64,000 nucleotides of DNA from Hyphomicrobiales bacterium. Lineage in GTDB: Bacteria > Pseudomonadota > Alphaproteobacteria > Rhizobiales > Rhizobiaceae. The notes under the pieces are model-generated. The model had not been told where the DNA came from, made no database searches, and saw only the letters and a program-made list of their open reading frames with translations. The translations under genes were made by a program, and so were the position numbers. Location of the stretch: NCBI GenBank assembly GCA_900472295.1, contig UCIA01000029.1:154860-218859 (forward strand), given 5' to 3'. This document shows, one piece after another, positions 24,049 through 33,305 of the stretch (the stretch's first letter is position 1; each line of letters begins with the position of its first letter).

Positions 24049-24861
24049 ATGGACGGACTGATGAAGGGCAAGCGCGGGCTTGTCATGGGCGTTGCCAACG
24101 ATCATTCGATCGCCTGGGGCATCGCCAAAAAGCTGTCCGAACACGGGGCGGAGCTCGCCTTCACCTATCAGGGCGCTGCTTTCGGACGTCGGGTCAAACC
24201 GCTTGCCGAGAAGCTCGGCGCGCCGCTGGTCGTTCCCTGTGACGTCGAGGACAGCGCGTCGATAGCTGCCACCTTCGAGACACTCGGCAAGGCATGGGGC
24301 GGGCTCGACTTCGTCGTCCATGCCATCGGCTTTTCCGACAAGAACGAACTCAAAGGGCTCTACGCCGACACCAGCCGCGACAACTTCGTCCGCACCATGG
24401 TCATCTCCTGCTATTCCTTCACCGAGATCGCCCGCCATGCCGCCGGGCTGATGAGCGACGGCGGCTCGATGATCACGCTGACCTATGCCGGCTCCGTCCG
24501 CGTCATGCCGAACTACAACGTCATGGGCGTCGCCAAGGCCGGGCTGGAAGCGAGCGTGCGCTATCTCGCGAACGATTACGGCCCGCGCGGCATCAGGGTG
24601 AATGGCATATCGGCAGGACCGGTGCGCACGCTGGCCGGCGCCGGCATCTCGGACGCCCGCCACATGTATTCCTACCAGCAGCGCAATTCGCCGCTGCGCC
24701 GGACCGTGACCATCGACGAGGTCGGCGGCTCGGCGCTCTACCTTTTGTCCGACCTCTCGTCAGGCGTCACCGGCGAGATCCACTATGTCGATTCCGGCTA
24801 TCACATCGTCTCCATGCCGACACTGGATGAGTTGAAGCAGACGGACGGTGGAAGAGAATAA
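24049..24861 (+). CDS. fabI: Enoyl-[ACP] reductase (NADH) FabI
   Basis: 270 aa from ATG 24049 with AAGGGG 10 nt upstream. It begins GKRGLVMGVANDHSIAWGIA, the atypical FabI nucleotide site, and has the Tyr-x6-Lys active pair in PNYNVMGVAKAGLEASVRYL. It catalyses the last step of each elongation cycle. Third gene of the fabA-fabB-fabI unit. No terminator is obvious; an AT-rich stretch and a diverged palindrome follow. Confidence 0.97.
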   Translation: MDGLMKGKRGLVMGVANDHSIAWGIAKKLSEHGAELAFTYQGAAFGRRVKPLAEKLGAPLVVPCDVEDSASIAATFETLGKAWGGLDFVVHAIGFSDKNELKGLYADTSRDNFVRTMVISCYSFTEIARHAAGLMSDGGSMITLTYAGSVRVMPNYNVMGVAKAGLEASVRYLANDYGPRGIRVNGISAGPVRTLAGAGISDARHMYSYQQRNSPLRRTVTIDEVGGSALYLLSDLSSGVTGEIHYVDSGYHIVSMPTLDELKQTDGGRE

Positions 24862-24989
24862 ATCTTCCAGTAAAATTAGATGCATTGGCGGAAACTCATT
24901 TTAAGGAGATATCCGCTAGAAGTCCCTCGAGCTAGAGCACTGCGCGTTCTTGCTGGGCGCAAAAGATGCTTTAGCATTTATGAATTTTG

Positions 24990-25033
24990 CGCGTGATCTT
25001 TCCCGGAAGCCGAGTTGATTTTCGGGTCACGCG
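24990..25033. repeat. Diverged palindromic element upstream of the GGDEF/EAL gene (CGCGTGA type)
   Basis: Outer arms CGCGTGA (24990-24996) and TCACGCG (25027-25033), inner CCCG/CGGG, with an asymmetric bulge. The layout resembles the dispersed repeats but the outer arm is yet another sequence. It ends 14 bp before the ATG at 25048 and may affect its translation. Confidence 0.55.
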
Positions 25034-25047
25034 ACAGGGACTGAACA

Positions 25048-26601
25048 ATGCCTGCTGTCAGCAACCCGAAGCGAACACCTGTGTTCCGGCTGCTCACCAT
25101 CGCCAGCTCGGGCCTTTGCAGTTTCATCCTCGGACTATGGGGCCTGCGGTTCGGTTTCGGCGAAAGCTTTGCCGGCATGCAGGCGGGAACCATGGTCGGC
25201 ATCGCGGCAGCTTTGTGCGCGCTTGCCGCCGCGGGTGCTGCCATGTCCTTCTTCGCCGGCGTCGATGAATCGGTGGACTACGTCTACAACGAAACCCATT
25301 TCGACAAGCTGACCGGGCTGCTGGCGCGGCCGGCCATGGTCGGCAAGATCGCCGACGCGGCGTCGGCGACGATCAAGACCGGCGAGCCGGTGTTCCTCGT
25401 CGACATCGACATCGACCGCTTCAAGCAGATCAATGACGCCATCGGTTACAGCCATGGCGACGAACTGATCCGTGCCTTCACCAAGCGCCTGAAGGCCTGC
25501 ATGCCCGAGGGCACCGTGATGGGGCGCATCGGCGCCGGCGAATTCGCCATCCTTGTCTCGGAGCACGACATCCAGGGCTCGATGGAAGCCACCGTCGAAA
25601 CCCTGATCGAGGAGATGCTGAAGCCCTATCAGCTCAATTCCCATCTGCAATCGGTCGGCCTGTCGGTGGGCATCGTGGCGATGCCGAAGGATGGCGTCGA
25701 TCCGGTTCTGATCCTGCGCCGCTCCAACCTGGCGCTGCAGAATGCCCGCGCCGGCGGCGTCGGCAACTGGTCGGTCTTCCATTCCGACATGGGCCAGGTC
25801 GCCGACTACCGCCACTGGATCGAATCCGAACTGCACATCGCCTTCGACCGCGGCGATTTTGATCTGCATTATCAGCCGCAGCTTGAGCTGACGAGCGGCC
25901 GCATCGTCGGCTACGAGGCGCTGATCCGCTGGAAGCATCCCGAACGCGGCATGATCCCGCCAATGGAATTCATTCCGATCGCCGAAGAGACCGGCATGAT
26001 CCACCCGATCGGCAATTGGGTGCTGCACAAGGCGTGCAGCGACGCCCGCTATTTGCCCGAGGACTGCTTCGTTGCCGTCAACATCTCGCCGGTCCAGTTC
26101 ATGACCAAGGACTTCGTCGGCATCGTGCGCGACGCCATGGCCACCACCGGCATCAAGCCGTCACGGCTGGAGCTCGAACTGACCGAGACGGCGATGATGC
26201 AGGACCGCGACCGCGCCGCCATCATCCTGCAGCAGCTTGCCGACATGGGCATTTCGGTGGCCGTCGACGATTTCGGCACCGGCTACTCCAATCTCAGCTA
26301 TCTGATCGACTTCGCCTTCGGCAAGCTGAAGATCGACCGCTCCTTCGTCAGCCGCATCGACACCGATTCCAATTCGGGCGCCGTCGTCTCGACCATTGTC
26401 GGCCTGTCACGGGCTCTCGGCGTCGGCATCATCGCCGAAGGCGTCGAGACCGAGAACCAGGCGACGATGCTGCGCGCGGCCGGCTGCGAGATGGTGCAAG
26501 GCTATCTGTTCGGCAGGCCGGCGCCGCTCAGGATCAAGCCCGGCGATATCAGGGCGACCATTCCCGTCCACGAGCCGGCGCGCATCGTCAGCATGCACTG
26601 A
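25048..26601 (+). CDS. Membrane-anchored GGDEF/EAL protein, probable c-di-GMP phosphodiesterase
   Basis: 517 aa. Two hydrophobic segments (about residues 15-35 and 45-70) anchor the protein. The GGDEF domain (about 85-240) is degenerate: the signature reads GAGEF (162-166), so cyclase activity is unlikely. The EAL domain (about 258-505) looks intact, with YEALIRWKHP (EAL at 290-292), LELTETAMM, VDDFGTGYSNLSYL, LKIDRSFV and IAEGVETE, which supply the metal and catalytic residues. It should hydrolyse c-di-GMP, perhaps with GTP bound to the degenerate domain as an activator. Convergent with the methyltransferase gene, 7 bp apart. Target process unknown. Confidence 0.92.
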   Translation: MPAVSNPKRTPVFRLLTIASSGLCSFILGLWGLRFGFGESFAGMQAGTMVGIAAALCALAAAGAAMSFFAGVDESVDYVYNETHFDKLTGLLARPAMVGKIADAASATIKTGEPVFLVDIDIDRFKQINDAIGYSHGDELIRAFTKRLKACMPEGTVMGRIGAGEFAILVSEHDIQGSMEATVETLIEEMLKPYQLNSHLQSVGLSVGIVAMPKDGVDPVLILRRSNLALQNARAGGVGNWSVFHSDMGQVADYRHWIESELHIAFDRGDFDLHYQPQLELTSGRIVGYEALIRWKHPERGMIPPMEFIPIAEETGMIHPIGNWVLHKACSDARYLPEDCFVAVNISPVQFMTKDFVGIVRDAMATTGIKPSRLELELTETAMMQDRDRAAIILQQLADMGISVAVDDFGTGYSNLSYLIDFAFGKLKIDRSFVSRIDTDSNSGAVVSTIVGLSRALGVGIIAEGVETENQATMLRAAGCEMVQGYLFGRPAPLRIKPGDIRATIPVHEPARIVSMH

Positions 26602-26608
26602 GGCCGTC

Positions 26609-27622
26609 TCAGCGACGCGCGGAGAAGACCTTGAACATGCCATCGCGGGCGATCTCGGCATGGCTGGAGAAGACGGCCTTTAGAACCGGCTCGTAAGGCA
26701 GCTGGCGGTTCGCCACCATGAACAGGCGTCCGCCCGGCTTCAGCGCCTTGCCTGCCGCCTGGATCATGCCGGCGCCGATTTCCGGCTCGGCCGCCCGGCT
26801 GCGATGGAAGGGCGGGTTCATGAGGATGGCATCATAGCGCCGCTCGACCGCCTCGCTCAGCAGATCGACCCAGAAGAAGCCCGGCTCGAAGCCTGTCTGG
26901 CCGCGATTGCCCTTGGCCGCCTCCAGCGCATCGAAATCCGCCTCATAGAGGTCGAGCCCCGTTATACCAGGTGAGCGTGCCGCGACCTCGGCGGCGACAT
27001 AACCCCAGCCGGCGCAGAAATCGGCGATATTGCCGCGCAGATCCTTGGGCAAATTGTCGACCAGAAGTTTTGAACCTGCGTCGATGCGGTCGAAGGAAAA
27101 CATGCCGGGCGCGGTGCGGAAGCGGCCTTCGATGACCAAGGCAGAATTGGCGGCGCGCAGCTTCTCCAGAGCCGTCAAATCGGCCGGACGACGAAGCCAG
27201 AAAGCGATGCCGTGATATTTCGGCAGATGCCCTTCGAGCGGAACAAGCTCGTCTATGCGTTTGCGCAGGCTGGCGACGCCCTCGTCCTTACCGCCGGCGA
27301 CCATTATCAACCCGCCTGGCGCTACGCGCTGAAGCGCCTCGGCGATCCGCAGTTCGTTCTGCCCACGATGGCGGCCGGCAAGCACAAGGGCTGCATCGAA
27401 TTCATCGCCTTCCGGTCGCGGCGTCACCTTGTGGCCGGCACGCTCCAGCACGCGAAAATGCGGCCGGAAGCCCTGCACGAGATGGAGCGCCGCCTCGAAG
27501 CCTTCGGGCAGGCGGAAGCCGGGCTCCGCACCCAGGAACAGCACACACTCGCCCTTTCGCGGCAGAGGCAGCGCCTCGACCTCGAAGGGATGGAACAGTG
27601 TCTTCAGCGGCTCAGCAGCCAT
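26609..27622 (-). CDS. RsmC-like class I methyltransferase
   Basis: 337 aa. The C-terminal half carries an S-adenosylmethionine site (IADFCAGWGYVAAEVA) and the target-base motif NPPF (DAILMNPPFHRS), which marks N6-adenine or N2-guanine methyltransferases. The N-terminal half is a degenerate second methyltransferase-like domain, the two-domain layout of RsmC and RlmG. Most likely it methylates a guanine in 16S rRNA (position 1207 in E. coli). A duplicated-domain 16S enzyme is the best call but rRNA target is inferred. It is downstream of pnp on the same strand, after the pnp terminator. Confidence 0.85.
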   Translation of the reverse strand: MAAEPLKTLFHPFEVEALPLPRKGECVLFLGAEPGFRLPEGFEAALHLVQGFRPHFRVLERAGHKVTPRPEGDEFDAALVLAGRHRGQNELRIAEALQRVAPGGLIMVAGGKDEGVASLRKRIDELVPLEGHLPKYHGIAFWLRRPADLTALEKLRAANSALVIEGRFRTAPGMFSFDRIDAGSKLLVDNLPKDLRGNIADFCAGWGYVAAEVAARSPGITGLDLYEADFDALEAAKGNRGQTGFEPGFFWVDLLSEAVERRYDAILMNPPFHRSRAAEPEIGAGMIQAAGKALKPGGRLFMVANRQLPYEPVLKAVFSSHAEIARDGMFKVFSARR

Positions 27623-27653
27623 TCTTCGATCTCATGTCCTAAAAACCGGTCTT

Positions 27654-27686
27654 AAACGAAAACGGGCGCGACATGTGCCGCGCCCG
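27654..27686 (-). terminator. Rho-independent terminator of pnp
   Basis: On the minus strand, CGGGCGCG and CGCGCCCG form an 8-bp stem around 8 nt, followed by TTTTCGTTT. It lies 23 bp past the pnp stop and closes the long nusA-pnp block. Confidence 0.88.
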
Positions 27687-27708
27687 CTTCAACTTGATGT
27701 CAGACCGC

Positions 27709-29856
<2,148 letters not shown>

Positions 29857-30093
29857 GTCTTGTCCTTAATAAGCGGAAAGGGCCACGCCGTTTCACGGTG
29901 CGCGGATGCCCTTTCCCTGGCTTCCTTTCTCGGGCAGCCACGGGCAAGACAACGGGAAGCTCGGGTATTTCGGCGCTGGTCAGCGCACGAGCGTCCTGCA
30001 ATCCTGCCCCATGACCGTCCATGGGCGATTTCGAGTGGCCCTCTGCACGCTCGAAACCGGGTCTGGCCAATCGAAGCGACTGGCAGAATGCGC

Positions 30094-30127
30094 GACCGGC
30101 GGGCTCTCCTTCGAAAGCCCGCCGGTC
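30094..30127 (-). other. Stable hairpin in the rpsO-pnp intergenic RNA
   Basis: A perfect 12-bp stem (GACCGGCGGGCT with AGCCCGCCGGTC, 10-nt loop) starts 7 nt after the rpsO stop. No T-run follows, so it is more likely a 3' end stabiliser or processing site than a strong terminator. Confidence 0.75.
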
Positions 30128-30133
30128 AATTCG

Positions 30134-30403
30134 TCAACGGCGCAGACCGAGCTTCTCGATCAACGTCTGGTAGCGCGCGTCATCCTTACGCTTGAGATAA
30201 TCAAGCAGGCTGCGGCGCTGGGAGACGAGAGCGAGCAGACCACGGCGGGAATGGTTATCCTTCTTGTGGTCCTTGAAGTGGTCGGTCAGGTTCTTGATGC
30301 GCTCGGAAAGGATGGCCACCTGGACTTCCGGAGACCCGGTATCGCCCTTGGCGGTTGCGAATTCACCCATCAATTCCTGTTTGCGCTCGGCAGTAATCGA
30401 CAT
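30134..30403 (-). CDS. rpsO: 30S ribosomal protein S15
   Basis: 89 aa from ATG 30403 with AAGGA about 9 nt upstream. It begins MSITAERKQELMGEFA and holds the S15 signature in GDTGSPEVQVAILSERI and LTDHFKDHKKDNHSRRGLL. S15 binds the 16S rRNA central domain. In frame, an extension upstream to 30541 is open but has no family similarity and is not used. Usually translated from the same operon as truB and pnp; here corA intervenes between truB and rpsO. Confidence 0.98.
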   Translation of the reverse strand: MSITAERKQELMGEFATAKGDTGSPEVQVAILSERIKNLTDHFKDHKKDNHSRRGLLALVSQRRSLLDYLKRKDDARYQTLIEKLGLRR

Positions 30404-30604
30404 CGTGTTTTTCCTTATCTGTTTGAGGAAACGGGTCGCCCTCAGCCGGGATGTCGTCCAGCAGGGGCCGGTGCAAGCAAAGCGACATGGCGCGATGCTG
30501 CGGCGCATATAGGGCAATTCCCCGGAAAACACCAGCCCCATTCATAAAGCCGGCTTGTCGCAGCTTTTTGCCGCGAAATTCAAGATTCCGGGCCTAAAAC
30601 CGCT

Positions 30605-31699
30605 TTATAGCCACTTCTTCCATTTGAAGAAGGCGACGAGCCCGATCGCGACAAGCGCCATGAAGGCAAGAGCTGACGGGTAACCGTAGTAGGCCCGCAA
30701 CTCCGGCATGTTCCATGGCGAGGTCTCAGGATCGAAGTTCATGCCCCAAACACCGACGAGGAAGGTGAGCGGCATGAAGACGCCCGAGACGATCGTCAGG
30801 TAGCCGATGACCTCGTTGGTGCGCGCCTGGCTCAGCGACAGATGCATCTCGATCAAACCGGTCAGCATGTCGCGCTGGTTCTCGACCAGTTCGATCAGCC
30901 GCAGCGCATGGTCGAGCGTGTCGTTGAAGAAGATTTTCGTCTCGGGCTTCACATAGGGGACGTCGTTGCGGATCAGCGTCGCCAGCGCATCGCGCATCGG
31001 CCACAGCACGCCCTTGAGCACATTGGCGTCGCGCCTGAGTTCATGCAACTGCCGCATCTGGTGCTTGTGCGGCGTTTGCAGCATCGCGTCCTCGATGCCA
31101 TCGACCTCCTCGCTCGCCGTCTCGATCGGCGGGAAGTAACTGTCAACGATGGAATCGATCAGCGCATAGGCGAGATAATCGGCCCCGCGCAGCCGCAAGC
31201 GGTTGGGCAGCGATGCGGCAATGCGCTTGCGTACGGGATCGAACGGATCGCCTTCGCGCTCCTGAAAGGTGACGACGAAATTCCTGCCGAAAAACACCGC
31301 GATCTGTTCGTAGCGATGCACCTTGACGTCGTCGATCATGCGCATGACGACGAAGGCGTGATCTTCGAAGAAGTCGACCTTCGGCCGCTGGCCGGTGTTG
31401 ACGACATCTTCCAGCGCCAGCGGATGCAAATTGAAAATCCGGCCGATCTCCTCGATCAGTGGGATGTTGGCGAGGCCCGTGCAATCCAGCCAGACGACCG
31501 GCCAATTGTCGCAATGGGTGTTGAGATCGTCGATGCTGGCATCGTTGATGGTCTTGAATTTTTCCGGCGAGATCAGCGTCAGCCGGAGTTCGGAGCGTCG
31601 CGCCGCCGGATCGGCGATCAGCGTGCCTGGCGAGGCGCCGACCGGCGGCCGCCGCGTCTTCACCGGCGCCCGCTTCTTCACCGCCTCAGCCTTTGCCAT
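30605..31699 (-). CDS. corA: CorA family Mg2+/Co2+ transporter
   Basis: 364 aa. A long soluble N-terminal domain with the alpha-helical stalk (VDGIEDAMLQ ... LRRDANVLKG) leads to two C-terminal membrane helices; the pore loop signature GMNFD follows the first (FLVGVWGMNFDPE), with the second helix and the basic KWKKWL tail at the end. The family forms pentameric divalent-cation channels. It sits between truB (44 bp upstream) and rpsO on the same strand; the N-terminal 30 residues are rich in Lys/Arg. Confidence 0.93.
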   Translation of the reverse strand: MAKAEAVKKRAPVKTRRPPVGASPGTLIADPAARRSELRLTLISPEKFKTINDASIDDLNTHCDNWPVVWLDCTGLANIPLIEEIGRIFNLHPLALEDVVNTGQRPKVDFFEDHAFVVMRMIDDVKVHRYEQIAVFFGRNFVVTFQEREGDPFDPVRKRIAASLPNRLRLRGADYLAYALIDSIVDSYFPPIETASEEVDGIEDAMLQTPHKHQMRQLHELRRDANVLKGVLWPMRDALATLIRNDVPYVKPETKIFFNDTLDHALRLIELVENQRDMLTGLIEMHLSLSQARTNEVIGYLTIVSGVFMPLTFLVGVWGMNFDPETSPWNMPELRAYYGYPSALAFMALVAIGLVAFFKWKKWL

Positions 31700-31743
31700 G
31701 TGCCCCTCGGATGTAGCGCCCTATTGAGAATAGACGACCGGAA

Positions 31744-32715
31744 TCAGCCGGCAAAGACCCGCTTCGGCTTGAACATGCCTTGCTCGATGGCGCCGATGGC
31801 GACCAGCTTGCCCCTGGCGGTCGCACAGGCTTCCTCGGCTTCCACCGGCGCGTCGCGGCCGCGGATGATGACCGGATTGCCGAGGCGGATCTTGGTCGCC
31901 GCTTCGTCGCTGATGGCGATCTGCGGCAGGCAGTCGAGCGCCGCTGCCGTGTCGACGAGAAGCGCATCGATGGCGCCGAAATCGATCGGCAAATCTGCGG
32001 CATCGGCGTTTTCATCGCCGTCGGTTTCGGCCTGTTCGCCGAAACGGGCTGCCTCCAGTTCGGCGACGGTGACGAAGTCCTCTGATGTGAACGGCTCGAC
32101 CTCGACCCGGCGCAATTCAGCGATGTGGCCGAAACAGCCGAGGTCACGGCCCATGTCGCGGGCCAGCGAGCGCACATAGGTGCCTTTGCCGCATTCGACC
32201 TCGAAAATGGTATGGTCGGCAGCGTGCTCGACGATGTCCAGACGGCCGATCTCGATTTCACGCGCGGGGATGTCGACGGTCTCGCCCCCACGGGCGAGGT
32301 CGTAGGCGCGCTCGCCTGATATTTTGATGGCCGAGAATTGCGGCGGCGTCTGCATGATGACGCCGGTGTATTTGGGCAGCAGCGCCCTGACTTCGACGTC
32401 CGCCGGACGCTTGTCGGAACTGTTGGTCACCGGGCCTTCGAGGTCGTCTGTCGAGCGCTCCTGCCCCCAAGCGACAGTGAAGCGATAGATCTTGGCGCCG
32501 TCCTGCACATAAGGCACGGTCTTGGTGGCCTCGCCGAGCGCGATCGGCAGCATGCCGGAGGCCAGCGGGTCGAGCGTGCCGGCATGACCGGCCTTTTCGG
32601 CCTGGAACAGCCACTTGATCTTGGAGACGGCTTCGGTCGACCCCATGCCGACCGGCTTGTCCAGCACCACCCAGCCGGAGATCGGCCGGCCCTTCTTCTT
32701 GCCGCGGCGCCCCAC
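31744..32715 (-). CDS. truB: tRNA pseudouridine(55) synthase TruB
   Basis: 323 aa with GTG start at 32715, sharing one base with the rbfA TAG stop. The catalytic Asp is in GHAGTLDPLASGMLP; PPQFSAIKISGERAYDLAR and YVRSLARDMGRDLGC complete the family pattern. It makes pseudouridine-55 in the T-loop of tRNA and also chaperones tRNA folding. The C-terminal third includes an acidic, alanine-rich stretch. Part of the infB-rbfA-truB unit. Confidence 0.96.
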   Translation of the reverse strand: MGRRGKKKGRPISGWVVLDKPVGMGSTEAVSKIKWLFQAEKAGHAGTLDPLASGMLPIALGEATKTVPYVQDGAKIYRFTVAWGQERSTDDLEGPVTNSSDKRPADVEVRALLPKYTGVIMQTPPQFSAIKISGERAYDLARGGETVDIPAREIEIGRLDIVEHAADHTIFEVECGKGTYVRSLARDMGRDLGCFGHIAELRRVEVEPFTSEDFVTVAELEAARFGEQAETDGDENADAADLPIDFGAIDALLVDTAAALDCLPQIAISDEAATKIRLGNPVIIRGRDAPVEAEEACATARGKLVAIGAIEQGMFKPKRVFAG

Positions 32716-33134
32716 TATTTCTCGTCCTTGTCGTTGTCTTCGCCATCGGCACCCAGGTCTCGCGCGACTTCGGGCGATTTCAAGAGATCGTTGATCCTGG
32801 CGAAATTGTCGAAGGAAGTGTCGAGCTTGAAGCGGAACTCAGGCATGAATTTCATCTGCCGCAGTGCGCCGGAAACGCGGCCACGGACGAACTTCGCATG
32901 CTTGTTGAGCGCATCGATCACAGCACCGGTGTCCTTGGCGCCAAGCGGCGAGACAAAAGCGGTGGCGACCCTCAAGTCGGGCGACATGCGCACCTCCGAC
33001 ACCGACACCACGGTATTCTCGATCAGCGGATCGATGATCTCGCCGCGCTGCAAGGTTTCGGAGAGTGCGTGACGCACCTGTTCGGCGACGCGCAACATGC
33101 GCTGGGATGGGCTGGAGACGGTTGGACGGGGCAT
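32715..33134 (-). CDS. rbfA: 30S ribosome-binding factor RbfA
   Basis: 139 aa from ATG 33134. RbfA is a KH-type factor for 16S 5'-end maturation and cold adaptation. Recognisable blocks are QRMLRVAEQVRHALSETLQRG, VSVSEVRMSPDLRVATAFVSPLG and LRQMKFMPEFRFKLDTSFD. A short acidic tail (GADGEDNDKDEK) ends the protein and its stop overlaps truB. It follows infB after 171 bp that hold a palindromic repeat. Confidence 0.95.
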   Translation of the reverse strand: MPRPTVSSPSQRMLRVAEQVRHALSETLQRGEIIDPLIENTVVSVSEVRMSPDLRVATAFVSPLGAKDTGAVIDALNKHAKFVRGRVSGALRQMKFMPEFRFKLDTSFDNFARINDLLKSPEVARDLGADGEDNDKDEK

Positions 33135-33203
33135 TTTTCTCAATCCTGAAAGCGTGAAGCGCGGGATGGGACCGCGCCACACGTCTCATACTTGTTCTAT
33201 TCA

Positions 33204-33243
33204 TGTCGTTTATCCCAAAACCGCTACGCACTTTTGGGCGACA
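33204..33243. repeat. Palindromic repeat, copy 6 (ATGTCG type), between infB and rbfA
   Basis: Outer arms TGTCG/CGACA (with flanking ATG/CAT) and inner CCCAAAA/TTTTGGG around CCGCTACGCAC. Same orientation and AAAACCG / CACTTTT core as the CAATTCC copies, but with a different outer stem. Lies inside the infB-rbfA mRNA. Confidence 0.88.
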
Positions 33244-33305
33244 GGCATTAAAACTTGGGCGGCGGTCTTTCGACCACCGCCCGGTCATATCGACAGTATA
33301 CGAAC

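Noticed and set aside
27640..27690. A further member of the dispersed repeat family after pnp (CATGTC ... GACATG with AAACCGG nearby).
   Set aside because: The stable fold is the CGGGCGCG/CGCGCCCG hairpin with a T-run, which is better explained as the pnp terminator.
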